Of a DNA stretch of 64,000 nt, positions 10,401 through 21,100 are shown one piece after another. The stretch is from positions 190,535 to 254,534 of the forward strand of contig KB308638.1 of NCBI GenBank assembly GCA_000328365.1, written 5' to 3'. This DNA comes from Capitella teleta (lineage: Eukaryota > Annelida > Polychaeta > Capitellidae). Every line of letters starts with the position of its first letter. Positions within the stretch are counted from its first letter, which is position 1. A program made the position numbers and the translations under genes. Under the pieces are notes generated by a model that made no database searches, was not told where the DNA came from, and worked only from the letters and a program-made list of their open reading frames with translations.

Positions 10401-12188
10401 TATGTTCCTCAATGCACTGATTGTGACGCCCTGAGCCGTTATTCCAGTATCCCTCGGTACTAAACTATGGAGCTGGCTGGCTGAAACTTAAAGAATGACT
10501 CAGATGGATGAACGAGAGTGGACACACTGAACAGCCCCACAGACCAAGTCGCCCAACAGTGTCACCAGTCACCGCTGCAACAGTGCACTGGCCAGGATGA
10601 GCCAATAACTGTGGTACTGTCACAACTTACAGTGTTTCCCAACGATAATGAGTCTGAGAACAGATTGGACCTGAAGCCTTGCAGCCTGATCAATGCCCAG
10701 TGCGAATTTCAAGTAAGATAAAACAGAAGCAAAAGAAAAATAATCAATGTCCAAATGATCTTGAGACAACATAGTGGCACAGGTGACAGGATTCCGACAT
10801 AATTACTTAGAAGACACACAGTTTAGCACTTTTAATGACTCTATATGCTTAATTATTGTTTATTAATACAATAATACTACAAAACATGACACATCATGAC
10901 TCAAGAAATAGTTATAAACAACTAAGCAAGTATCAAATCACTAAAAAGTTATTTTATTGTTGATAATTGTCAGTGTATGACTACATCATACATGAACTAA
11001 ATTGAATGAATCCTTAGTTTTAACCTGCTAATTTCCTAATCTTAGGCTTCAGGGGTCAGTGTGTAAGTGTCACTGTCTCCACAGGTCATCAATGGTACTA
11101 CTACTTTAGAACTAATAGTAAACAGCAACTACTAGTACTACTGGTATAGTAGTAGTACTCACCACTAAATGAAACTTACTTCTCATGCAGGCTACGACTC
11201 TATTACTGTGAAACATCATAAACGAGGAAACTGGCAGGCTGCAGGGTTACAATTTCATCAGGTTCAGGTTGGATGATGTTGATTGGATTAAAGTGCCTTT
11301 GTTTTGGCACTGTTACAATCTCATGTTTTAGTTTCTCTTTTTATAAATCTTCTATTTCTAAAAGATAATTATATCCTCATAAATAATACATTATACAGTA
11401 ATAACTGAAATAAAACTTAACTGGAATAACCAACCAAACAATAAGCCCTACTTCCCTCCCCCCCTTCCCCAAAACAACAGAACAAAATGATAACAAATGA
11501 ACAGATAAATAAATGAATGAATAGATAAATAAAGAATAAAGATAAAAAGAGAAACACATAAAATGAATGAATAAATGACCAGAAGATACTCATTGCTCTA
11601 CTCAGTCATAGTGCGAGAGGACGCCGCCTGGTAGCCCTCCACGCAAAATTACCAATGTTGGAGCAATCCACAATATTACATCAATAGACCAACCAAAAGC
11701 ATCAGCACCAGTTTGCTACTGACTGGATAACTCATAAACCAACCAAAAGTAATAATTCAAAATTATAGCATCATCATGAGCCTATGGGGGAACTCAGCAC
11801 ACTCGACTCACTGAGTTGTGACAAGAACTATTCAACAAGAACTAAGCAAGACCAACTTCAGTAGCACAGATAAATCGGGCGAGGTCTATGTACCTCTGTC
11901 TCATTGTAGTATGTCAGCTACAACTTAGTACTTACTGAGTAACTTAATTGTAAGTTAAATTAGTTAACTTTAGACTAAATAATAAGTTACTAAGTAGTAA
12001 GTTAAGTAAGTAAAAGTTAATTCCACAAGTGTAACTGATCTGATTATGGCATAACTTTTGACTGGATCAAGCTTTTGACTTGCGGTTTTTGGCAGAATGA
12101 TCTGCATTATGTGTTCTTTCTAGAGAGCTACTTCATCAAGCTCTTGAACAACTAGAAAAAAAAACATCTACACACCGTAACATGTGAC
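7423..12188. other. Intergenic DNA upstream of MPRIP
   Basis: AT-rich sequence without a recognisable gene. A G-run of about 13 lies near 7858-7870. A 67-codon open frame at 10518-10721 (TDQVAQQCHQSPLQQCTGQD) ends at a donor-like CAA-GTAAGAT and could be an isolated exon, perhaps part of the transposase relic that follows, but I see no family match. At 11095-11165 there is a short palindromic tangle of ACTAGTACTACTGG-like units. The 5' exon of MPRIP may lie in this stretch and was not found. Confidence 0.5.
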
Positions 12189-12465
12189 ACACCTAGAAAA
12201 CTGAAATTGCAGCAGGAAATTCAAAAGACTCGTGCGATTGTGACCTCTCAGAAAAAGAAGATCGAAGTTCTCCATCAAAAAACCAAGCGTCTAAAGGAGA
12301 AGACTGCAGATTTGGAACAGTTCTGAACCATCCGAAAAAAAAGAAGACCTGATACGAAAAATTCTCTGGTCCTTGATGGCGTGGATGACCTGCTAAAGAG
12401 ACACTCAGCCAAACAGAATGGTGAGGCAGTGAACAAGGTATACTCCCCTGAACTTAATGTAGTGC
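12189..12465 (+). pseudogene. Relic of a P-element/THAP-type transposase
   Basis: A 45-codon frame starts TPRKLKLQQEIQKTRAIVTS and continues as a Lys/Gln-rich coil (KKKIEVLHQKTKRLKEKTAD). This is the type of Thr-Pro-Arg-Lys plus coiled-coil stretch that follows the zinc-binding domain in THAP proteins and P-element transposases. After a stop, the neighbouring frame gives a segment ending NGEAVNKVYSPELN, resembling the YSPEL...F block of P-like transposases. The copy needs at least one frame change and lacks both the THAP domain and the catalytic region, so it is broken. The family call rests on short similarity by eye. Confidence 0.4.
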
Positions 12466-13606
12466 ATTTATGCAAACGGATATTTCAGGCACACTTGTGG
12501 GCTTAAGTAAAAGTCTAAAACTCACTAAGTGCAAACTCAGTCAGTGTTTCTACCTATACTATTAACTCAGTCAAACTGAGTCTTGGAATTAAATAATTAT
12601 AAGTTTCCGTTTAGAACTGAAGGATGTCGATCGAATAAGGAATTACCTCACTAAAATGCATAAAATCCAGACATTTAATCCAATTTCACTGGGAAACATG
12701 AGAAGTTGTGGAATTGAGAACAGGACCGCATGACACCTTGTTTCAATGTGCACCTCCGCTTTCCGCCCACAGCTCACTCCGTGGATGAATTTTGCGGACA
12801 CATAAAATCTGTTTTATGACAATATAAATGCACAATAGTCACGGGGGTGATATTTATTTCGTTTACATGTGGGAGAATGATAACATTTTCAAGTGTTTGA
12901 TGTACATATATAGAAAATAATACCGTTTCAAAAATGCACTATTTTATCCTACAGTTTACTATAGGAAAATGGTGAAGATGCAGACGGAATTTTACTTATT
13001 ACAGTAGTTTTCTGTCCAAATACTGGACTACTGGTAGCTAAGGATAGTAAAATGAAATGGATCGTGATAGATTCCGTGGAACTCTAAATTACTTCGTATT
13101 GTATAAGGGGGCAGATTAATTCGCCTCCACGAGTTCAGTCGCCCAAAATTTTCGTTTCAAGGACAGACCACAAAAATGCATAATCATAGCGCACTTGTCT
13201 CCACACCATAACGTGTAAATTACGTTATCTTTAAGTTTATCGTTATGTTTATTTTATGTTTGTTATCTCCTTATGATTTACATATATCTTAATTTTCGTT
13301 ATCTCACTCTATTTACTTATTATTTAATCTCTTGCGCCGAGGACAATCCGGTTATTATTTTTACAGACTCCTGATATAAAAGGACTGAAATCTGTTGACC
13401 TAACCGGACCTGACCAGATTCGATCTAAGGAATGATAGTTGGATCTACGGTATTCTTCATGTACCAACTTCCAAGTAAAATCGCTTGTAAACGCTGAGAG
13501 TTTGGCTTACATGTACTAAAGATTACGTTAAGCTATCTAACACTGGTTTGGCTGTTGAAGAAGATACCGCGTTGATTGGATTGAAATGTTAACACAACCA
13601 AAATAA
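12466..13606. other. Intergenic DNA, no feature seen
   Basis: AT-rich, with scattered stops in every frame. I find no terminal repeats that would close the transposase relic on this side. Confidence 0.5.
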
Positions 13607-13971
13607 TAGACCCGGAGTCACGCCGATTTAGCCGCCAAGTCAGTCATTTATGTTTCAAGTCGAGTCAAGTCGAAAGACTTCGACTGGGTCGACTTAGTCG
13701 CCGATTTGGAAAACGCAAGTCGCCGCCGAAAATCTTTGATAAAAATGAAATAAATGCAGTACGCTGCATATACATGTATGGAAATACCTAAACAAAAAGG
13801 TAGCACCCCTCAAATATAGGCCTATATCCATTTGGACTCTTCCACATTTGGGCAAAAAGTGTACACATGCATGTAGTAGTAGTACGCATATATGGGGAGC
13901 GCTTAAACCTTACACCCCTAATGGAAGAGTTTATTATATTTATTTATTTTGCAGAAACTCACGGAAGCGAT

Positions 13972-14020
<49 letters not shown>

Positions 14021-14487
14021 GGGGGGGGGGAGGGGGAGGGGTGTAGATACTAGATTATTTTATTGAACAATATATCCATTGCTACGAGTACATGTATCTA
14101 AGCAAATTATTGTATTGGTAATTTATACATAACACAAATTTGTATCATCAAATCCTTTAATTGTTGTTTATATACCATTAGTTACATGTTATTGAGCTTG
14201 TAGTCTGCAGACATACTAGTAATTGAGTGAAATGTATCATTCTAGTAAATAGGCTCTATATACTTCTTAGTTTTTAGTCATTCGCTTGTATATGTGCAAT
14301 ATACATGTAATATTGCTTCGTGCATTAATTTAGTTCGTGGCATGCGGGAATACTTATGGGAAGTTGCCAATTAAGTTGATTTTTAAGAGAAGCCAAGTCG
14401 ATTTTTAAATATCGACTAAGTCGCCAAGTCAGTCGATTATAATCTAAGTCAGTCGAAATGCTTCAGCGCAGTCGACTCCGGGGTCTA
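13607..14487. mobile_element. Non-autonomous inverted-repeat DNA element (MITE-like), copy 1
   Basis: The 881-base unit starts TAGACCCGGAGTC and ends GACTCCGGGGTCTA, which are imperfect terminal inverted repeats, one base indel in about 14. If the TA at each end is the target duplication, the element proper begins GACCC. Both ends carry many AAGTCG/CGACTT motifs, including a hairpin-prone block near 13656-13700. A second copy lies in TM9SF1 intron 1 (52122-52891), sharing blocks such as GGTAGCACCCCTCAAA and GAAGTTGCCAATTAAGT. No transposase is present. A TA target would suit Tc1/mariner-like mobilisation, but the superfamily is uncertain. Confidence 0.75.
13974..14041. repeat. (GA)n microsatellite with adjoining G-rich tract
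   Basis: About 22 GA units run to 14017, followed by a G-rich stretch, all inside copy 1 of the MITE-like element. Copy 2 has only a short G-rich tract at the matching place (near 52420-52442), so the GA expansion is later or specific to this copy. Confidence 0.9.
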
Positions 14488-15726
14488 AATTAAATAGACA
14501 GAATGCCGTCTGAATATTTTCATATACAAGATACAGATACAGATCTGAGATCGTCGCTGACGAATAAGCTACCAAAATAAGTGCAAATCATTAAACTGGA
14601 GTTGAGGGGAACTTAGAAAATAAACCATAGTAGCTGAAAACTGTAAAACCCCATCATGTCAAATCTCCAGAGACATTTACTTCGGAGCTTGATTGGGATA
14701 TGGTGAGATACATTCCACCGGCAAGAAACACTAATCGTTGGTTCAGCCTTCTCCAGTCAACACCCATGCCATTCACTTAGCGTGTGACGCAGGGGGTATG
14801 GCATCCCTGTCAGACTGTGATCCCTAGTGGACCGAAATTGTGATCACTCGGATCATCGGATGTCATTAATAGACATGTCCTTATATCCCATTAAGGGTAG
14901 AGAGTACCACGAGATCCCACTAAATGGGTCCTTACCCCCGTGTGCAAGACAACCCCATGCCCTGATGAAAACATAACGCACTTTTACTGTGTTTCCTGTG
15001 TTGTTACGATTGGCAAACTGCGATCTGGAGCTGCTGCTGGAATCATGCAATGGCGACATAACGCATCGGAATTGGCAATCATTCGCGTCTGAAGTATTTC
15101 ACAAGAGAAACATCCCATGCACCCGGTTGGAATTGGACGATATTCGACAGAACACAATGATGCACACATGCAGCCAGTCACACGTAATATAATGCAATAA
15201 GGTAATACCACAAGCATGTACAATAATTGTACATGTATTAACTTCCTCAATTATTGTCTTTTCGTTGAACTTTTTGTCTTTCTACATGTAACTTTCAGTG
15301 CACTGAAATAGCCAGCTTCAGCTGTTATTTACAATTGCAATTCCAAATACAGAGTAATAATAAATATAACGACTACGCCTCTGCTATTTCGACTGAGTGA
15401 AATTCCGGTTCAGTTTCTGTTTCAATTGCTGAACTAATAATAAAGCCTGCTCTCGAATGAATTTTTATAATTTATACATATGTATATATTGTTATTATTT
15501 ATATATACTTTCATAATTACTGCAGCTTAGTTCAATTAAGTTTGACACCGATATTTCTGGTCTGGTTCAAGTGGATGCTGAATTTTTGAGATGAGCAAAA
15601 AAATCAAAGTATCGGGGATTGAACCATTTCACTGCACTCGGCGGCACAATCACCACACAGGGGGCGACTGGTAAAATAGTGTACAATAGAAACAACGAAT
15701 AATTCAGTAAAATACGTTGAAACCAA
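14488..15726. other. Intergenic DNA between the MITE-like element and the dve 3' end
   Basis: No gene recognised. Short open frames around 14853-15250 overlap on both strands and look random. The region is AT-rich with repeated TACATGTA words. Confidence 0.5.
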
Positions 15727-16364
15727 TTTATTAATAACACCATGCTCCAATCACAAATTCATTCATCAACATGACAGATTGACTCAACGAGAAAATGGTA
15801 AAAACATCATCTAAGTACATATGTACGGAATATTCCACATTGCTCACATAACACAGAAAGACACCCTCAAATAACAGTACAAAGTAGGGTCATCATAACG
15901 CACCGCTTCCATCATAACGGCCTCGGCACACAAGGTGCGTTATAACATTATATCATGGCGAAGAAAAACGAAACAAAATGCAGGGTATAAGGAAATAATC
16001 CTGAATGCCATATCCTGAGAATATCAATTCTAAGAACGATTGTCCGGCAGGAAAAGAACATAAAATTCATCATAATAAAAAGTCACTTTTTTTTGACGAT
16101 GAACCTTCTTGATTAAATACAATTATCAGAAAAGGAGAGGCCCAAAACCAAGAAAAAAAATAAACCCCAGATATCATTCAATAATATAAATACAAATAAA
16201 TGATTAAATTAATAAAATACTTTGGAATGGTTCGTGACAAATGAAAAAATAAAAATAAAAAGTAATAATAATAAATGAAAGTGAAGCAGGATTCGTTTTA
16301 AGGTTAATTAATGAACGCAGTGGCGACTAGAGCTCAGTTATAGCGGGGAATGTATAATCAGGGG

Positions 16365-16395
<31 letters not shown>

Positions 16396-16700
16396 GGCGG
16401 ATAATAAATATTGTAGACTAAACATATTGTGAGACAAAACCAGGATTAAATTATTACGTAATGCCAGAAGAGTGTATCCTGTCGATAACAGGACTACAGC
16501 TGCCGCTTATAAGTAAATGAAAAAGGAAATGTATATTAAATGAACGTTTGAATCCTGAACGCATGAGAGAAAAAAAAAAAAAAAAAAAAAATATGCATAT
16601 GGCCGCGGTAGTTGAACACACACTCTGCTCCGAATCCTTCACTCACGATTAATAAAATTATGGCAGCAGAAATATTTGAGAACATCACGTCGATCCGGAT
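15727..16700 (-). other. dve: Probable dve 3' UTR
   Basis: Downstream of the dve stop, the first good AATAAA on the minus strand lies at 15732-15727 (TTTATT on the plus strand), giving a UTR of about 970 nt. It contains two long T-runs on the transcript (plus-strand A-runs at 16365-16392 and 16569-16590) and a perfect 10-bp inverted repeat (15895-15904 with 15934-15943). Earlier signals are not obvious. Extent is inferred. Confidence 0.4.
15895..15943. repeat. Perfect 10-bp inverted repeat, potential stem-loop
   Basis: ATAACGCACC (15895-15904) pairs with GGTGCGTTAT (15934-15943) around a 29-nt loop. In the probable dve 3' UTR it could form an RNA hairpin. The same word (GGTGCGTTATGATGAC) occurs at about 56758-56773, so it may instead be a piece of a small dispersed repeat. 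Confidence 0.5.
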
Positions 16701-18101
16701 CTACTTTTTCTCGGGGTTTTCCAGACGCTGCCGCTTGACCTTGGCGCGGTGGTTCTTGAACCAGAGCTGCACATTCTTCGGCTCGAGACGCGGGAAGCGC
16801 GAGCGATAGGCGGCGGTGTTGAGCTCTTCAGTGAACTTCTCGATCATGTAGGAGGACGGGTGAGTGTCCTCCTTGAACCAATGCTCCAGTCGAGGGATCT
16901 CCGTCAGCGGATCAATGAAGACGCGGCTGCGTTTCTTGCGGTCAACCTCCAGCATGGACCCTGGGGATCCAGGTTCGTTGATGCCTCCGTTTGCAGCGGC
17001 CATCGTGGCGAGCTGAGCGGCGTTCATCTCGTACAGTTGCGGGTGCAGGTAGCCCATGCTCATGGCGTGAGACATGGCGGACATCTGCAGGGCGAGAGGG
17101 TTGAACTGCTGCGCGGCGTGGAGAGGCGGCAGATGCGGCATCTGAGGACCGTGCATCTTGCTGTCGTGACGGAGCATGTTCTTCGGGGACGGGGAGGATG
17201 TGCTGGAGCTCCGGCTGGACGGGTAGCGCTCCGTCTCGTAGTGCTCTTCGTCGTACATGTCGTCATCCTCACGCTCTCGCTTCAGGCCTTTCGCACGACC
17301 TCCGTCCGAGGTGTAGCCAGATGACGATGTGGACAGCTTCTGTTTGTTGTTGCAGTTGTCTCCCGATGATCTCCTTCCGCGCATGCTCAGATCAGTGGCC
17401 TCCTCCTGGTGATCCTGCTGCAGGGAGAGACACTTGTTGTGGTTGACGTCACCTTCGTGCAGTGAGTGATGAGGAGCCTTGTCCGACTGGGATTTGCCTT
17501 CTTCGTTCATATGCACGATTGCATAATCCTCCTCTTCATGCGGAGCCAACGGCTGCACGACGTAGACGGCGTTGCGGTTGGGCAGTTCCGGCACTTCCTC
17601 CTTGCGTGTTGGCGATGGGGTCTTCCTTGGTAGACCCAGATCAAGTTCTTTGTCAGATGTGTCATCACTGCTGATGGAGCTGCAGGTCGAGAGGTTCGCT
17701 GTTCCCAGGTTGAGTGCATGGTCAGTGGGAGAGTTGGCGTTCGCTCTGCGTTGAGCAGCACGCGCGTTCTTGAACCAGAACACCACGTTAGCCAAATCCA
17801 GAGGTCTGCCTTGACGAACTTCCAGGGTGTTGAGCTCCTTGGTGAAGATGTTCATCTGCTCCCTCGAAGGGTGAGAGTTGATGGCGAACCATTTCTGCAG
17901 GAGCGGGATCTCGTGACGAGCGTTGAACGAAGTGCGCAGGCGCCCCATGGAGGAGTTCCTGGACATCATGCTGGACGGCGGAGTGTTCATCTCGGCCGGC
18001 TTCATCCTCTCAGACTGAGCTCTGAGCCACTGATTGAGGTCGTCGCGCACATCTTCAGGAATATTCTCAGGAGACTCAGCGCAAATCTGGCTGAGCAGTT
18101 T
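16701..18101 (-). CDS. dve: dve exon 5: end of CUT-like domain and both homeodomains
   Basis: 466 codons. It opens KLLSQICAESPENIPEDVRD, the last CUT-like helices. Homeodomain 1 runs from GRLRTSFNARHEIPLLQKWF to NVVFWFKNARAAQRR. Homeodomain 2 runs from KKRSRVFIDPLTEIPRLEHW to NVQLWFKNHRAKVKRQR. Each is nearer 67-70 than 60 residues because the loop before the recognition helix is longer (ELNTLEVRQGRPLDLANV and ELNTAAYRSRFPRLEPKNV), typical of this family. Between them lies about 270 residues of Ser/Thr/acidic linker containing ATDLSMRGRR and TSSSGYTSDGGRAKG. Homeodomain 1 has Ala at the usual RRAK arginine (NARAAQ), so the two domains may differ in affinity. Intron 4 in front of this exon is only 58 nt (18102-18159). 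Confidence 0.92.
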   Translation of the reverse strand, partial: KLLSQICAESPENIPEDVRDDLNQWLRAQSERMKPAEMNTPPSSMMSRNSSMGRLRTSFNARHEIPLLQKWFAINSHPSREQMNIFTKELNTLEVRQGRPLDLANVVFWFKNARAAQRRANANSPTDHALNLGTANLSTCSSISSDDTSDKELDLGLPRKTPSPTRKEEVPELPNRNAVYVVQPLAPHEEEDYAIVHMNEEGKSQSDKAPHHSLHEGDVNHNKCLSLQQDHQEEATDLSMRGRRSSGDNCNNKQKLSTSSSGYTSDGGRAKGLKREREDDDMYDEEHYETERYPSSRSSSTSSPSPKNMLRHDSKMHGPQMPHLPPLHAAQQFNPLALQMSAMSHAMSMGYLHPQLYEMNAAQLATMAAANGGINEPGSPGSMLEVDRKKRSRVFIDPLTEIPRLEHWFKEDTHPSSYMIEKFTEELNTAAYRSRFPRLEPKNVQLWFKNHRAKVKRQRLENPEKK

Positions 18102-21100
18102 CTGGAAGAATGGTTCGCATAAGCACAAGTTTGATTTAAATCCCCGTCGAGGGACGAACCTGGTCGACTGGGCAGCCCAGCGCGGAGAGCACGCCTCGGG
18201 AGTTATCCAGCAACAAGCGGAACAACTGCTCTTTAATGTCCTCACTGGCCATCGTCTTCGCATTGCTGTAAATAAAATGCATACGTTATAATTTTATAGA
18301 TTAGTAAATATACTAGACGCCATAGAAATGTGTGCATGTACTAATTCTCACAATCGACATTTCGTTTACAGCAAGCGGCAGGACTTGTAGCAAAGCGTGC
18401 GGACGGGTGGTTTGGCAGTTGGTATTCATCGCAGAGCGAGGGGGCCATTGCGGCCGGAATGAGACATGGGGCTCTAATAAAGTGAGGGACAGACCCCAGA
18501 GAACAAAAACAAAAGACAATTATTCTTCCATCCGCTCATAATCAGATTCTTAGCAATCGACCTTCGTGTCACGATCTCAAATTAGTTTCATACAAATTCG
18601 GCGGAAGTAGAAAAAGGCGCGAAACGGAGGGGACGCGAGGGTGCCACGTGGGAGACCAGGAGAGGGAGGCAGGGTCGGGCGACTTCCGCTCGATCCCATT
18701 CCGGCGTAATTACCGCCGAAATTGTGGCGAAGTCTGCTACGATGATTCGAATAAGTTTGATTGACGCCGTACTAATCAAGCGAGGCGAGAGGAGTAATCC
18801 CAAGTCGGCGGCCAGTTTATTAAATTCTAATTCGGGAATAATGAGGTCGCAGCTTCCTTCTTGGATGCGCGGCGAAAATAAGGAATTATTTGGCGAAGGG
18901 AAAATACGGGACGAATTAAGGGGACGCTGCGGCACGGGAAACGAACCTGCGCAGTCGGATGCGGAGGGTGACCATGCCGGCGATGTCACCGAGGATCTCG
19001 TCGGCGGTGGCGTCAGGGTTTTCTGAGATCAGGTCAAAGGTCAGCGGCTTCCAATCTTTCACTTGCAAAGATCCTGTAATAAAAAAAGTAAAATCAAAGC
19101 TTGTTGATTATTTATTAAAGTCGATTTGTCACCTTTGGCGCCAACGGCTTGGGTGCTGGTGAATCCGATCTTAGTCAGCGCAGTGGTGACGAGATCGCCA
19201 ATCCGGGTTGATCCAGGCACCAGAGCGTAGGTGATCAGGTCATTGTTGGAGACCATCGCGGGCGCAGATCCGGCCGAGGTGAGGCGGGGCAGCAGAGAAG
19301 CCGACGGCGGCTTGCTGAGGGGTGCATCGGTGGCCAGAGCGGCAGCGGCTGCGTTGGCCTTGGCTCCGTTCTCGACGACGCAGTGGATCGGGATGGATTT
19401 ACCTGCACAAAGAGATCAAAAAAGGCTGTTAGAAAGGCGAGCGAGGTTCGACTAAGCCGCGTCATCGCGCGTGGCCCCTGAATCCATCAGGGCGACGGGG
19501 TTGACCGGGCCACTCCGCCGCATATGGCGACCGCGGGGGCCGCGATGGGGATTACGCCCGGCCCGGAGCGCTCCCCGCAAGACGGGCTTAGAGCGGGCTG
19601 CGATGTCAAAACACAAGCCCTAATTTCATTGGGGATTAGTGCCGTTGCCCTCTTCGCCCGCCACCGGAACAAATTTATTTTGATCAAAAGGGCTGATCCG
19701 TGGGCGATGCGTTCCTTCTAGCATCGCTTGTTTGACTACGTTGAAGGTATAAATGAATGCCACGATGGATAATCCCTGTGCGAACTGAGGGTCACGTGGA
19801 AGGTAAAATACCTCCCCCACCCCTCGTCGCACGACTCATCTCGCGATGCATGCGCAATGATTGAATGTTCAATTCATCTGAAAAGAATGCCTTTCATTGC
19901 TGTGATCTTCAGCGTGATGAGCTCTCATTTGTGAACACACAAAAATGTTATAATATATTCACTGGATGAATTGCACACACTCCTAGATACATCGACGCTG
20001 TTTGAAAAGCAATTTAAAGCAGAACATATAAGCAACGCAGTCGGCGTTATAAATGTATGATAATAGCTGTGACGATTGAACCTTATGATGGCATCGAAAA
20101 TCAAGCATAAAAGATACGCAAAATCAGATGATCCTCGACAAATATTTCACTTTGATGGAAAGTTTTATTTTTGAAAGCGTTAGAATTACTCAGAGATCGT
20201 CTAATCATTCACATATGTTTGGGTTTTTGTTTTCTTAATGAGGAATAAATTAAAAGATAAAACTAAGAAAGACATTATTTAGTACAATCGGCGATAAAAT
20301 AATGATCTTCCGGACCATTGTTACGTCATGCGCAGACAAAGAAATGGAGCTACTCATGAGATATACCGCAACAGGTGTGTGACCCGAGTGATTCGCAGAA
20401 GTGGCCATCAGGAAGGAAGCGCGAATAAGTTAATCCGCGCTGAGAGATTAATTAAGCTAATTGGTTGATTACGCATCGAAGTAATTAGCCACAATAGCGT
20501 ATTCTTGGACCTGACGTTGGTTTCTTGAAACCCGCGGTGTGCGGGCGGGCGGAGGACGATGCGTGCGTGCGTGCGTGCGGAGGGGTGCAGCAGAGAGACA
20601 ATCGCCACCCGGAGCAATAGCCACATGGCGATCATACACGCGTTTATTAGATTAGCCGCGATAAAGAGCGCGTAACCTATTCGCGACGGGGCTTATCTCG
20701 CCTTGATGGGACGATTAACAGGTGTTGGTTTGCGACGGGGGCGAGGGGGTTGTACAAATGTCGATTCTAAAACGGCCGCGATCAGATTGGCACTCGTATC
20801 GCCCAATTTGGGTCATTTCCAGCAACGGAAATATCCCGAGAGGGATAATCCACTTCATCTAAACATTACCGGTATATGATATATTGATATACTGATATAT
20901 GCAGTACATCACGCCGAGGAAAGCAAATACCTACATGGCACTAGTACTGAGGACACTAATTATATAATGATATAGATGTGCAAATTGCACTACAGGAGAT
21001 TACGACATTCCTGAACCCTCTTAGGAGAATTAAAACAATACACGGGATACTTAAACTTAATGGATTTGAAGGGGGTGTAATTACAAAGGAATTACACTAT

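Noticed and set aside
16749-18122. Several long plus-strand frames opposite dve exon 5
   Set aside because: They are shadows of the GC-rich dve coding exon on the other strand.
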